Shown here: positions 17,811 to 25,998 of the stretch, one piece after another
Layout of the letters: each line of letters starts with the position of its first letter
How positions within the stretch are numbered: position 1 is the stretch's first letter
NCBI GenBank assembly: GCA_035533015.1
Contig: DATLUQ010000013.1
Location: 150,500 to 214,499, forward strand
Length of the DNA stretch: 64,000 bases
From: Gemmatimonadaceae bacterium
GTDB taxonomy: Bacteria > Gemmatimonadota > Gemmatimonadetes > Gemmatimonadales > Gemmatimonadaceae
Direction: 5' to 3'
Notes under the pieces: model-generated
What the model was told of the DNA's origin: nothing
The model's input: only the letters and a program-made list of their open reading frames with translations
The model's database searches: none
Position numbers and translations under genes: made by a program

Positions 17811-18959
17811 ATGGCAGATTTCTACTCCGTGCTCGGCGTGGTCCGCACGGCATCGGACGAGGACATCAAGAAGGCCTATCGCAAGCTGGCGATGACCTAC
17901 CACCCCGACCGCAATGCCGGGTCCAAGGACGCCGAGGAGAAGTTCAAGGAGATCACCGAGGCATACGACGTGCTGCGCGATCCGCAGAAACGCGCCGCGT
18001 ATGACCGGTATGGTGAAGCGGGGCTGCGCGGCGGGGCCGGGGCGGCGGGGTTCCACCATGTGGATCTCTCCGAAGCGCTCGGCATCTTCATGCGCGACTT
18101 CGGCCTCGGTGGCTTCGAGGAGTTGTTCGGCGGCGTCGCCGGTGGGGGACGGACGGCTGGCAGTGTGCGCACCGGCGCGGACGTGCGCATCACCATTCCG
18201 CTCACCCTGGCCGAGGTCGAGGCCGGGGTGGAGAAGAAGGTCACGGCCAAGCTGCTCGACACGTGCGGGCCCTGTCAGGGCACGGGCGCGGAGCCCGGAA
18301 CGCGCGTGGAAACGTGCCCCAGTTGCGGGGGGGCGGGCGAGGTGCGGCGGGCGCAGCGGTCGTTCTTCGGGCAGTTCCTCACCGTCGTGCCATGCCCCAC
18401 CTGCAAGGGCGATGGCACGATCATCCAGGCGCCGTGCAAGAAGTGCCGTGGTGAGGGCCGTGTGCGCGCTGAGCGGGAGTTGAGCATCCAGATTCCGGCC
18501 GGGGTGGCCACGGGGCAGTACATGACCATGCGCGCGGCGGGGAACGCCGGTGCGCGGGGCGGCCAGCGTGGCGACGTGCACGTGGTGTTCGAGGTGGCCG
18601 AGGATCCCCGATTCGAGCGCGATGGCGAGGATCTCTTCACCGAAGTGCTGGTCACCTATCCGCAGCTCGCGCTCGGCGCAGACATCAACGTGCCGACGGT
18701 CACGTCGAGCGTGTCGCTGCGCGTGCCGCCGGGAACGCACAGCGGGCAGATGTTCCACCTCAAGTCGCGCGGGTTGCCGCGCGTGAACGCCAACGGCACC
18801 GGCGACCTCCACGTGCGCGTGCAATTGTGGACTCCCGATCGCCTGAGCGACGAAGAGGAACGGCTCATCAAACAACTGGCGACGGTGCAGGCGAGCGTGC
18901 CCGTGGGAGGGCGCGAGAAGAGCTTCTGGGCCAAGATGAAAGAAGCGCTGGGTGCGTGA
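17811..18959 (+). CDS. dnaJ: Chaperone protein DnaJ
   Basis: 382 residues, the full-length type I DnaJ. J domain at 1-70 with the H-P-D motif (Y-H-P-D-R-N at about 31-36), a short G/F-rich linker (about 75-120), and a zinc domain with four C-x-x-C-x-G-x-G repeats: [24 protein letters not shown] and C-K-K-C-R-G-E-G. C-terminal substrate-binding domains follow. It stimulates DnaK ATPase. The linker is shorter and less glycine/phenylalanine-rich than E. coli DnaJ. The TGA overlaps the GTG of prmA. Confidence 0.97.
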   Translation: MADFYSVLGVVRTASDEDIKKAYRKLAMTYHPDRNAGSKDAEEKFKEITEAYDVLRDPQKRAAYDRYGEAGLRGGAGAAGFHHVDLSEALGIFMRDFGLGGFEELFGGVAGGGRTAGSVRTGADVRITIPLTLAEVEAGVEKKVTAKLLDTCGPCQGTGAEPGTRVETCPSCGGAGEVRRAQRSFFGQFLTVVPCPTCKGDGTIIQAPCKKCRGEGRVRAERELSIQIPAGVATGQYMTMRAAGNAGARGGQRGDVHVVFEVAEDPRFERDGEDLFTEVLVTYPQLALGADINVPTVTSSVSLRVPPGTHSGQMFHLKSRGLPRVNANGTGDLHVRVQLWTPDRLSDEEERLIKQLATVQASVPVGGREKSFWAKMKEALGA

Positions 18960-19777
18960 ACTGGACCACCGTACGGGTGCGGCCGGCGGTGCACCGCGAC
19001 GAGGTGCTGGCGGCGATATTCGCGGCCGGGGCGGGTGGCGTGCACGAGGACGGCGATGCCTTCGTCACGCAAGTGGACGAGGCCGTCGATATTGAAGCAC
19101 TCATAGCGGCCATCGGCCGGGCCGACCCCGGGGCGACGGTCGAGACGGCGCCGCTCCCGGCGGTGGACTGGACCGAGGCGTGGAAGCGCGGTGTCACGGC
19201 CCACGACGTGGGTGCGCTCACCGTCACGCCGCCCTGGCTGGCCGAAGGGCGCGACCGCGCGCGTACCATCGTCATCGAGCCCGAGATGGCGTTCGGCACC
19301 GGCGAGCATGCCACCACGCGCGGCGTGCTCGCCCTGGCGCAGGGGGTACTGCGGCGCGGCGATCGCGTGGCCGACCTCGGAGCCGGAAGCGCGGTGCTGT
19401 CCATTGCGGCGGCGAAGCTCGGCGCGGTGAGCGTTGCCGCCATAGAGCTGGACCCGGACGCGATTGCCAACGCCGAATGGAACGTGGCGGCGAACGGCGC
19501 CGCCGATCGCGTGACCGTGATTCTCGGCGATGCGGCGGTGCTGCTGCCGCTCGTCGCACCGGTGGACGTGGTGCTCGCCAACATCCTGTCGACGGTCATC
19601 CGTGGGCTGCTTCCGGCCATCGGCGCCGCGCTGGCGCCGGGCGGGCGCGTCGTGTTGAGCGGCATCATGACGTCGGAGCGCGACGAGATGCGGGCCGTGC
19701 TCGGGACCAGCGGCTGGCGCGTCACCGCCGAATACGAGGAGGAGGCGTGGTGGAGCGTCGCGGCGGTTCGAGCCTAG
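18956..19777 (+). CDS. prmA: Ribosomal protein L11 methyltransferase PrmA
   Basis: 273 residues from the GTG at 18956 overlapping the dnaJ stop. It uses SAM to methylate ribosomal protein L11. The linker motif W-T-E-A-W-K (about 64-69) is typical of PrmA; the methyltransferase core has F-G-T-G-E-H-A-T-T (about 111-119), motif [12 protein letters not shown] (about 137-147) and L-A-N-I-L near 204-208 as the substrate-side N-I motif. The usual motif I Gly-Cys-Gly-Ser is here Gly-Ala-Gly-Ser. The size is slightly shorter than E. coli (293). It overlaps rsmE by about 28 bp. Confidence 0.93.
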   Translation: MNWTTVRVRPAVHRDEVLAAIFAAGAGGVHEDGDAFVTQVDEAVDIEALIAAIGRADPGATVETAPLPAVDWTEAWKRGVTAHDVGALTVTPPWLAEGRDRARTIVIEPEMAFGTGEHATTRGVLALAQGVLRRGDRVADLGAGSAVLSIAAAKLGAVSVAAIELDPDAIANAEWNVAANGAADRVTVILGDAAVLLPLVAPVDVVLANILSTVIRGLLPAIGAALAPGGRVVLSGIMTSERDEMRAVLGTSGWRVTAEYEEEAWWSVAAVRA

Positions 19778-20478
19778 CCACCTTCTTCGTCGAGGGCACC
19801 CTGGGGTCCGGAGTGCCGGTGTCGCTCTCCGAAGCCGCGGCGAAACATGCGCGGGTGCGGCGGCTGGAAGTGGGCGACGAGGTGCGGCTGACGGACGGGC
19901 GGGGCACCGTGGCGATGGGGGCGCTGATACGGCTGGATCACCGGGCCGGCGAGGTGGAGGTGGCGTCATGCGCGCGCGTGCCGCGGCCCTCGCCCCTCGC
20001 ATTGCTCGTGCCCGTGGCCGACCGCGATCGCATGCTCTGGCTGGCCGAGAAGGCCGCCGAGTTGGCCGTCACCGACTGGCGTCCGGTGCTCTACGTGCGG
20101 TCGCGCAGCGTGTCGCCGCGCGGCGAGGGCGAGGCATTCGCACGCAAGGTCCGGGCACGGATGATCGGCGCGTTGGAACAATCTGGGGGCGCCTGGCTAC
20201 CGGCGATCCACAACGAAGCGTCGCTCGGCGAGGCGCTCGCCGCGTGCGCCGATGCGCGCGGCTTGGTGCTCGACGCGGACGGAGCGGCGCTGCCGTCGCT
20301 GGCGCCATTCGGCGCGACGGCGATTGCCGTGGGGCCGGAGGGCGGATTGGAGCCGGCCGAGCGCGACGAGTTGGCGGCGTGCGGTTGGCGTGCCGCGTCG
20401 CTCGGGGGGACGACGTTACGATTCGAGACGGCGGGGGTCGCGGCGGCCGCGATGGTCCGCGCCGCGCAGGGCCGTTGA
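19750..20478 (+). CDS. rsmE: 16S rRNA (uracil1498-N3)-methyltransferase RsmE
   Basis: About 242 residues, SPOUT-class methyltransferase that modifies U1498 in helix 44 of 16S rRNA. Seen: N-terminal PUA-like part with H-A-R-V-R-R-L-E-V-G-D, then E-K-A-A-E-L-A-V (variant of the usual E-K-x-x-E-L-G-V), S-R-S-V-S, E-Q-S-G-G and the knot motif I-A-V-G-P-E-G-G-L, ending with L-G-x-x-x-L-R-x-E-T-A. A strong AGGAGG at 19737-19742 fits GTG 19750 (7-bp spacing) better than GTG 19747. The gene starts inside prmA, so translation is probably coupled. Confidence 0.94.
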   Translation: MERRGGSSLATFFVEGTLGSGVPVSLSEAAAKHARVRRLEVGDEVRLTDGRGTVAMGALIRLDHRAGEVEVASCARVPRPSPLALLVPVADRDRMLWLAEKAAELAVTDWRPVLYVRSRSVSPRGEGEAFARKVRARMIGALEQSGGAWLPAIHNEASLGEALAACADARGLVLDADGAALPSLAPFGATAIAVGPEGGLEPAERDELAACGWRAASLGGTTLRFETAGVAAAAMVRAAQGR

Positions 20479-20495
20479 CCGAGCCAGGAGGCTTC

Positions 20496-20837
20496 GTGTC
20501 CGATAATTGTCTGTTCTGCCGCATCGCGCGGCACGAGATACCGACCACCGTCGTCGTGGAGAACGACCAGTTCATGGCGTTCCGCGACGTGCACCCGCAG
20601 GCCCCGGTGCACATCCTGATCATCCCCAAGGCGCACGTGGCATCGCTGAACGATATCGGCGATTTCGCGATGGTGGGCAAGATGACGCAACTGGCCACCG
20701 AGATCGCCGAGCAGGAGGGCATCGCGCAGCGCGGGTATCGCGTGGTGATGAACACGAATGCCGACGGCGGGCAGACGGTGTTCCATCTGCACCTGCACTT
20801 GATGGGCGGGCGGTCGCTGGGCTGGCCGCCGGGGTGA
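20496..20837 (+). CDS. HIT-family nucleotide-binding hydrolase (HinT-like)
   Basis: 113 residues from the GTG at 20496, supported by AGGAGG ending 5 bases upstream. HIT proteins hydrolyse purine nucleotide phosphoramidates. Visible: C-L-F-C near the N-terminus (residues 5-8, with further Zn-type residues as in HinT), F-R-D-V-H-P-Q-A-P-V-H (about 30-40), and the histidine triad H-L-H-L-H-L near 100-105. The length is standard for HinT. Its 3' end faces the convergent Ser/Thr kinase gene with only four bases between stops and no visible terminator. Confidence 0.95.
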   Translation: MSDNCLFCRIARHEIPTTVVVENDQFMAFRDVHPQAPVHILIIPKAHVASLNDIGDFAMVGKMTQLATEIAEQEGIAQRGYRVVMNTNADGGQTVFHLHLHLMGGRSLGWPPG

Positions 20838-20841
20838 GGGG

Positions 20842-22761
20842 CTAGGCCGGCGTCGTCGCGATCTCGCGCGGGAACTCGAGGTGGTGCTCGAGTTCCTCGC
20901 GGGCAGCGAGCAAGCGCTCCACCTCGCGTGATACTTCGGCCGCGATGTTCAGGTGCGTCGTCAGCCCGTCGACCGTGGCCGAGCCGGCGTGGAGGCGGAG
21001 CAGATTCAGCCGGATGGTTTCGAGCGCGCCGACGGTGTCGGTGAGCTTGTCGTGGATGGCGTCGCGCGTGGCTCGCACGTCCGCGTAGGCCTCCGACGCG
21101 CCGCCGTCCGGCGCCTCGGACAGCGCCTCCTGCAGTTCGTTGTACTGGGCGCGGAGCAGCTGCGCATCGTGCTGCAGCCGGTCCAGCACCTTCGGCAGAT
21201 CGCCGAGGGCGAGGCGCGTCTCCTTGGGTAGCGTCTCGAACAGGTTCTCGGCGGCTAGTCCGAGCGCCAGTTCCGTCGCCCGATGCGTCATCACGGCGGA
21301 AGCCTTCCGGCGCCCCACGAGCCGACGCGCCATGGCGAACACGACGCGGCCGATGCGGCCGGTCCAAACGCGCTTCCAGAAGTTCCCGTCCACATCGTCA
21401 CGTTGCTGGACGGCGGTCAGGTACCCCAGCGTGGAAAGGAATGCGCTGCCAGCACAGAATGCGAAAAGCGATATGCCCCACCCTGGAATGGTGATGGGGC
21501 CCAGAATCCTGGGTCCGAACGCGGAGCCGAGGATCCAGATGGTCGTTCCCGCGAGACCAAGCCCCGATGTCAGAGCCAACTGGCGGAGCGGAGTCTCGAA
21601 CTTCGCCAGGCTGCGCCCGTATTGGGCCGCCCGCTCCTCGCGCGCCTGCTCGATCTCAGCCTGGAACGCCGGAGCCACGTCGGCCTGAGCGAAGCCCTGG
21701 CGGAGGAGCCGTCCGGCGGCGTGGACGAGGTAGGCCAGCGGACTGAGCACGCCCAGCGCGGCCAAGGTGCCATACGCCGCGGCGGTCCCGAACAGGCTGG
21801 ACACGCCGACCGTCACCCCGAGCAACGCGAACGGAAAGATGATAGTGCCACCGCCGTTGAGGCGAGCGCCGTCTTTCGCGAAGACGCGCAACGCAACCGG
21901 CAGTTCCCGTCGCTGCTCGATCGCCACACCGAGTTGTGCGGCTACCGCCTCGGCGCTGGCGGGCCGCTGGTCCCGCGATTTCGCCAGGCAGCGGTCCACG
22001 ATCGCCGCGATCTTGCGCGAGACCGGCGCGCCCATGGAAAGCAGGGGCGCGGCCGGCTCCGTGACCTGCTTGGCCAGCACCTCGGTGGGCGTCCTGCCCT
22101 CGAACGGCAACCGGCCCGTGAGCGCGTAGAACGCCGTGACGCCAAGTCCGTACAGATCGCTCCGGCCATCCAACTCCTGCCCCAGCGCCTGCTCAGGGCT
22201 CATGAACTCGGGGGTGCCAGAGATTCCCTCGCCGGTGGCGTCGGCGCTCACGGCGGCGATGCCGAAGTCGGCCACGAGCACGCGCCCGGTGCCCGATTCC
22301 AGCAAGATGTTGTCCGGCTTCACGTCGCGGTGAACGAGTCCTTGCGAATGGGCGTGGGCGAGCGCCCAGGCCGCGTCGCGCATGATGCGCGCCGCTTCGG
22401 AACTCGACACGGGGCCGCGGAGGCGCACGCGTTCCGCCAACGTCTCGCCGTCCACGTAGGCCATGGCGTAGAACACGAACCCCGTGCTCTCGTCCACCGC
22501 GTAGATCGGGATGATGTTCGGGTGCGATAGCTTGGCGGCCAGCCGCGCCTCTCGCAGGAAGCGGTCGCGCAGGGCGGGGTCGGCGGCCCGCTCCGGAGGT
22601 AGCAGCTTGATGGCCACCGGCCGGTCAAGGTGGACCTCGCGGGCTAGGTAGACGACCCCCATGCCGCCGCGGCCCAGTTCACGGTCAATCGAGTAGCGGC
22701 CGGCCAGCGCGAGCTGGAAGGTGACGAACAGCGAATCGGCGGGGGAGCCAGGCAGCGTCAT
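20842..22761 (-). CDS. Membrane-associated Hanks-type Ser/Thr protein kinase
   Basis: 639 residues. The kinase domain is N-terminal (about 20-290): G-loop G-R-G-G-M-G-V-V-Y, A-I-K-L-L, catalytic H-R-D-V-K-P-D-N, D-F-G-I-A, G-T-P-E-F-M-S-P-E-Q and a terminal Arg-rich helix, all essential residues intact. After it come two pairs of hydrophobic segments (about 310-360 and 400-455), and a charged helical, probably coiled-coil region (about 525-639) instead of PASTA repeats. ATG at 22761 is supported because the kinase similarity starts soon after; a TATACT hexamer ends five bases before it on the minus strand, which would give a leaderless or nearly leaderless mRNA. Target unknown. Confidence 0.9.
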   Translation of the reverse strand: MTLPGSPADSLFVTFQLALAGRYSIDRELGRGGMGVVYLAREVHLDRPVAIKLLPPERAADPALRDRFLREARLAAKLSHPNIIPIYAVDESTGFVFYAMAYVDGETLAERVRLRGPVSSSEAARIMRDAAWALAHAHSQGLVHRDVKPDNILLESGTGRVLVADFGIAAVSADATGEGISGTPEFMSPEQALGQELDGRSDLYGLGVTAFYALTGRLPFEGRTPTEVLAKQVTEPAAPLLSMGAPVSRKIAAIVDRCLAKSRDQRPASAEAVAAQLGVAIEQRRELPVALRVFAKDGARLNGGGTIIFPFALLGVTVGVSSLFGTAAAYGTLAALGVLSPLAYLVHAAGRLLRQGFAQADVAPAFQAEIEQAREERAAQYGRSLAKFETPLRQLALTSGLGLAGTTIWILGSAFGPRILGPITIPGWGISLFAFCAGSAFLSTLGYLTAVQQRDDVDGNFWKRVWTGRIGRVVFAMARRLVGRRKASAVMTHRATELALGLAAENLFETLPKETRLALGDLPKVLDRLQHDAQLLRAQYNELQEALSEAPDGGASEAYADVRATRDAIHDKLTDTVGALETIRLNLLRLHAGSATVDGLTTHLNIAAEVSREVERLLAAREELEHHLEFPREIATTPA

Positions 22762-22800
22762 GCGCCAGTATATACTAATCCCGCCGTATTTCCCCCAGCA

Positions 22801-22830
22801 TTGACACCGCACCGGCGCTGTCGCTAAACT
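22801..22830 (+). promoter_or_regulatory. Sigma-70-type promoter for rpsU
   Basis: TTGACA at 22801-22806, 18-bp spacer, TAAACT at 22825-22830. The start of transcription would fall near 22837, leaving a leader of about 50 bases before rpsU with GGGGGGAG as ribosome site. This is the best promoter match in the window. Confidence 0.75.
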
Positions 22831-22887
22831 AAAGGGCTACGCACACTTATCCGGCGCCGCAAACGCCACGAAGGGGGGAGAGAACTA

Positions 22888-23076
22888 TTGTCGGAAGTCA
22901 TCATCCACGACGATGAAAACTTCGAGCGCGCGCTCAAGCGCTTCAAGAAGAAGTGCGAGAAGGCCGGAATCCTGTCCGACCTGCGCAAGCATCGTCACTA
23001 CGAGAAGCCGAGCGAACGCCGCAAGCGCAAGCTCAACGCCGCCATCCGCAAGAACCGCCGGACGCGGTCGACCTAA
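22888..23076 (+). CDS. rpsU: 30S ribosomal protein bS21
   Basis: 62-residue basic protein of the small ribosomal subunit, needed for initiation on many mRNAs. The N-terminal S-E-V-x-I-x-x-x-E-x-F-E-x-A-L-x-R-F-K-K pattern and C-terminal R-R-K-R-K tail are diagnostic for S21. It starts with TTG at 22888, 8 or so bases after GGGGGGAG; there is no ATG in frame. It abuts yqeY directly (TAA then GTG), so the two share an mRNA from the promoter at 22801-22830. The classic rpsU-dnaG-rpoD operon is partly kept: dnaG lies 3 kb downstream, rpoD is absent. Confidence 0.96.
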   Translation: MSEVIIHDDENFERALKRFKKKCEKAGILSDLRKHRHYEKPSERRKRKLNAAIRKNRRTRST

Positions 23077-23520
23077 GTGTCCGCGTTGATTGGGCAGCTG
23101 CACGCCGATCTCAACGCGTCGCGGAAAGCGCACGACAAGCCCGCCACGCTCCTGCTCGGCACGATCATCGCCGACGCCAGGAACCGCGAGATCGAACTCC
23201 ATCGCGACCTCACCGACGAGGACGTGGTCGAGGTACTCCGGCGCGGCATCAAGAAACGGCGCGAGTCGATCGAGATGTACGTGACCGGCAAGCGGGAAGA
23301 GCTCGCGGACAAGGAACGCCACGAAGTCGAATTGCTCGAGAAGTATCTGCCCGCCGCCGTGGATCCACAGGAGATCCGCGCCGCCGTCAAGGCGGCGATC
23401 GCCGCCGGCGCCGCCAACGTGGGCGCCGTGATGGGCAAGGTCATGCCGCAGTTCAAGGGGCGGGCAGAGGGCGGGACCATCAACGCGATCGTACGCGAGG
23501 AACTCGCCCCAAAGGAGTGA
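23077..23520 (+). CDS. yqeY: GatB/YqeY domain-containing protein
   Basis: 147 residues of the YqeY family, related to the C-terminal tRNA-recognition tail of GatB. It is thought to bind tRNA, but its exact job is unsettled. Typical features: R-N-R-E-I-E, D-E-D-V-V-E-V-L near 48-55, I-K-K-R-R-E-S-I-E, E-x-x-x-L-x-x-Y-L-P (about 86-93) and the C-terminal G-x-V-M-G-K-V-M-P segment. The GTG start follows the rpsU stop with no gap. A terminator hairpin follows at 23546-23583. Confidence 0.94.
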   Translation: MSALIGQLHADLNASRKAHDKPATLLLGTIIADARNREIELHRDLTDEDVVEVLRRGIKKRRESIEMYVTGKREELADKERHEVELLEKYLPAAVDPQEIRAAVKAAIAAGAANVGAVMGKVMPQFKGRAEGGTINAIVREELAPKE

Positions 23521-23545
23521 CGGTGTCCACCATGCACCCCACCGG

Positions 23546-23583
23546 AACCCGAATGGGCGACTCTCCCCGCCCGTTCGGGTTTT
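23546..23583 (+). terminator. Rho-independent terminator after yqeY
   Basis: AACCCGAATGGGCG pairs with CGCCCGTTCGGGTT (one internal mismatch) around a short CTCTCC-type loop and runs into TTTT. It separates rpsU-yqeY from mutS2-dnaG. Confidence 0.85.
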
Positions 23584-23604
23584 GCGTCCCGCCCCGGTAG
23601 CCCC

Positions 23605-25998
23605 GTGAACGCCCACGCCCTCGCGGTCCTGGAATTCCCCCGCGTGCTCGCCCTGGTGGCCGACCGCGCCACCTCGTCGCTGGGGGCCGCCCGCGTGCGG
23701 GGCCTCGCCCCGCGGATCGACCGTGCGTGGCTCGACGCCGAACACGCCCGGGTGGCTGCCGTGCGCGCCCTGCGCGCGGGCGAGGCCCCCTGGCATCCGG
23801 AGCCGATCCCCGACGCCACTGCCGCCCTCAAGCGGCTGCGCGTGGCGGGCAGCCGCTGGACGGCCGAGGAACTGCGCGCCGGCGGTCAGCTGCTCCGCTC
23901 GTCGCGCCGCACGCGCGAAGCCCTCACCGACCCCAGGACGCCGGCCGTCGCCCGCGCGGTGCTCGACGCGCTAATTAGCAAACTAATATCGCAGCGCATG
24001 GTCGAGGACGCCATCGACCGGACGTTCGATGATGAGGGGGCCGTGCGCGACGACGCGTCGCCCGAACTCAAACGGCTGCGCCGCGAGCTGCGACAGGCGG
24101 AGGGCGAGCTGGTGCGCATTCTGGAGCGCGCCATGGCCCAGATCCCGGCGCACCACCGGCCAGTGGACCTCTCAATCACGATCCGCAATGGCCGCTACGT
24201 GATCCCGGTACGGCGCGAGGGGCGCGGCGCCGTGGGCGGCATCGTCCACGACGCCTCGGCCAGCGGCGGCACGCTGTTCGTCGAGCCGCCGGCGGCCATC
24301 GAGTTCGGAAACCGGATGCGCGAGCTGGAAGCTGCCGAGGTCGAAGAGATCGAACGCATCCTCACCGAGCTGACCGAGCGGGTGCGCCCCCTGTACGAGC
24401 CCATGGTTGCTTCGCTCGACGCGCTCTCCGAACTCGACGGGCTGTTCGCGCGCGCCCGGTTCGCCGATGAATTCGACTGCGCCAGCGCCACGCTCGGCGC
24501 ACCGGACGAAGGGTTCGACATCGCCCGTGGCCGGCATCCGCTGCTCGTGGCCCAGGGCATTCCCGTCGTCCCGTTCGACCTCAAGATGGAGCCCTCCGAG
24601 CGCACCCTGCTGGTGTCGGGCCCCAATACCGGTGGCAAGACCGTGCTGCTCAAAGCGCTGGGGCTCATCTCGGCGCTCGCGCAGTCGGGCATCCCCGCGC
24701 CGGTGGGACCGGCGTCGCGCATTCCCGTGGTGGACGACTTCTTCGCCGATGTCGGCGACGAGCAGTCCATCGAGGCCAGTCTCTCCACCTTCAGCGCGCA
24801 CCTCAAGAACCTGGCCGAGATCATCCGTCAGGCCACGCCCGACTCCCTCGTCCTGATCGATGAGTTGGGCTCGGGAACGGACCCACAGGAGGGCGCGGCC
24901 TTGGGCTGGGCAATTCTCGAGTCCCTCACGCGGCGCGGCACGACGACCATTGCCACCACGCACCTGGGCACGCTCAAGGAACTGGCGGCGCACCAAGCCG
25001 GCGTGGTGAACGCCTCGCTCCAGTTCGACGCCGTGGCCCTCGCGCCGACGTATCGGCTGGTCAAAGGCGTGCCGGGACGGTCGTACGGGATCAGCATCGC
25101 GCGGCGGCTGGAGATGCCCGAGGCGATCGTCGAGCGGGCCGAGGAGCGGATTCCACAGAACGAACGCGACACGCGGGATCTGCTGGAACGGCTGGAGGCC
25201 CAGGAGAAGGAGCTGGCATCGCGGGAGGCCGAGTTGGAGGCCGTGCTCGAGGACGGCCGCCGCCGCATGGCGGACGTAGCCCGCCGCGAGCATGCCGTGC
25301 ATGAGCGCGAACGCGAGGTGGAGCGCGCGGCGCGCCTCGAAGCCCGCCGCTATCTGCTCGATGCCCGCCACGACATTGAGCGGACGATCCACGAACTCAA
25401 GCGGTCGGGCGCCGACGCGATCGAAGAAGCGGGGAGGGAAGCGCGGCAGCGCGCCGAACGGCTGGCCGCCGACCATGCCGAAGCCTTGGCGGCGCTCGAC
25501 GCGGCCGAGGCACGCGGGGCCGCCGAGCGGGCTCGGGGGCCGGCGGCCCCCGTGGCGCTCGCCCCGGGCGTGCGTGTGGCGGTGGGCACGTTGGGGGGCA
25601 AACCTGGGCGGATCGTGAACGTGCGCGGCGCCGAAGCCGTGGTGGCCGTGGGGTCGCTCAAACTCACCGTGCCGCTGGGTTCGCTGACCGCGACCGCCGA
25701 GCCGCAGCCCGGAGAAACGGCGGTCGCGTGGTCGGGTGACCTCCCCGAAGCGCACGCCCCGAGCGAGATTGATCTGCGTGGCCTGCGAGTGGACGAAGCG
25801 GAGAGCGTGGTGATGCAAGCGATCGATTCGGCGGTGCGCGCCGATCTGCGCATGCTTCGCATCATTCACGGCAAGGGCACCGGTGCCCTGCGCGAGCGCG
25901 TCTCGGAGATGCTCAAGAAGGATTCCCGTGTGAAGCAATTCCGACTGGGCGCCTGGAACGAGGGTGGCGCGGGCGTGACCGTGGCGGATCTGGCGTGA
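23605..25998 (+). CDS. mutS2: Endonuclease MutS2
   Basis: 797 residues, GTG start. MutS2 is a MutS-family ATPase without the mismatch-recognition domains; it acts on branched DNA, suppresses recombination, and in some bacteria rescues collided ribosomes. Seen: lever/clamp helices (about 1-300), Walker A G-P-N-T-G-G-K-T (about 337-344), Walker B V-L-I-D-E-L-G-S-G-T-D (about 413-423), T-T-H-L signature, a charged coiled coil (about 520-650), and a C-terminal Smr domain with I-D-L-R-G-L and H-G-K-G-T-G (about 717-797), the nuclease motif. It overlaps dnaG by four bases. Confidence 0.97.
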   Translation: MNAHALAVLEFPRVLALVADRATSSLGAARVRGLAPRIDRAWLDAEHARVAAVRALRAGEAPWHPEPIPDATAALKRLRVAGSRWTAEELRAGGQLLRSSRRTREALTDPRTPAVARAVLDALISKLISQRMVEDAIDRTFDDEGAVRDDASPELKRLRRELRQAEGELVRILERAMAQIPAHHRPVDLSITIRNGRYVIPVRREGRGAVGGIVHDASASGGTLFVEPPAAIEFGNRMRELEAAEVEEIERILTELTERVRPLYEPMVASLDALSELDGLFARARFADEFDCASATLGAPDEGFDIARGRHPLLVAQGIPVVPFDLKMEPSERTLLVSGPNTGGKTVLLKALGLISALAQSGIPAPVGPASRIPVVDDFFADVGDEQSIEASLSTFSAHLKNLAEIIRQATPDSLVLIDELGSGTDPQEGAALGWAILESLTRRGTTTIATTHLGTLKELAAHQAGVVNASLQFDAVALAPTYRLVKGVPGRSYGISIARRLEMPEAIVERAEERIPQNERDTRDLLERLEAQEKELASREAELEAVLEDGRRRMADVARREHAVHEREREVERAARLEARRYLLDARHDIERTIHELKRSGADAIEEAGREARQRAERLAADHAEALAALDAAEARGAAERARGPAAPVALAPGVRVAVGTLGGKPGRIVNVRGAEAVVAVGSLKLTVPLGSLTATAEPQPGETAVAWSGDLPEAHAPSEIDLRGLRVDEAESVVMQAIDSAVRADLRMLRIIHGKGTGALRERVSEMLKKDSRVKQFRLGAWNEGGAGVTVADLA

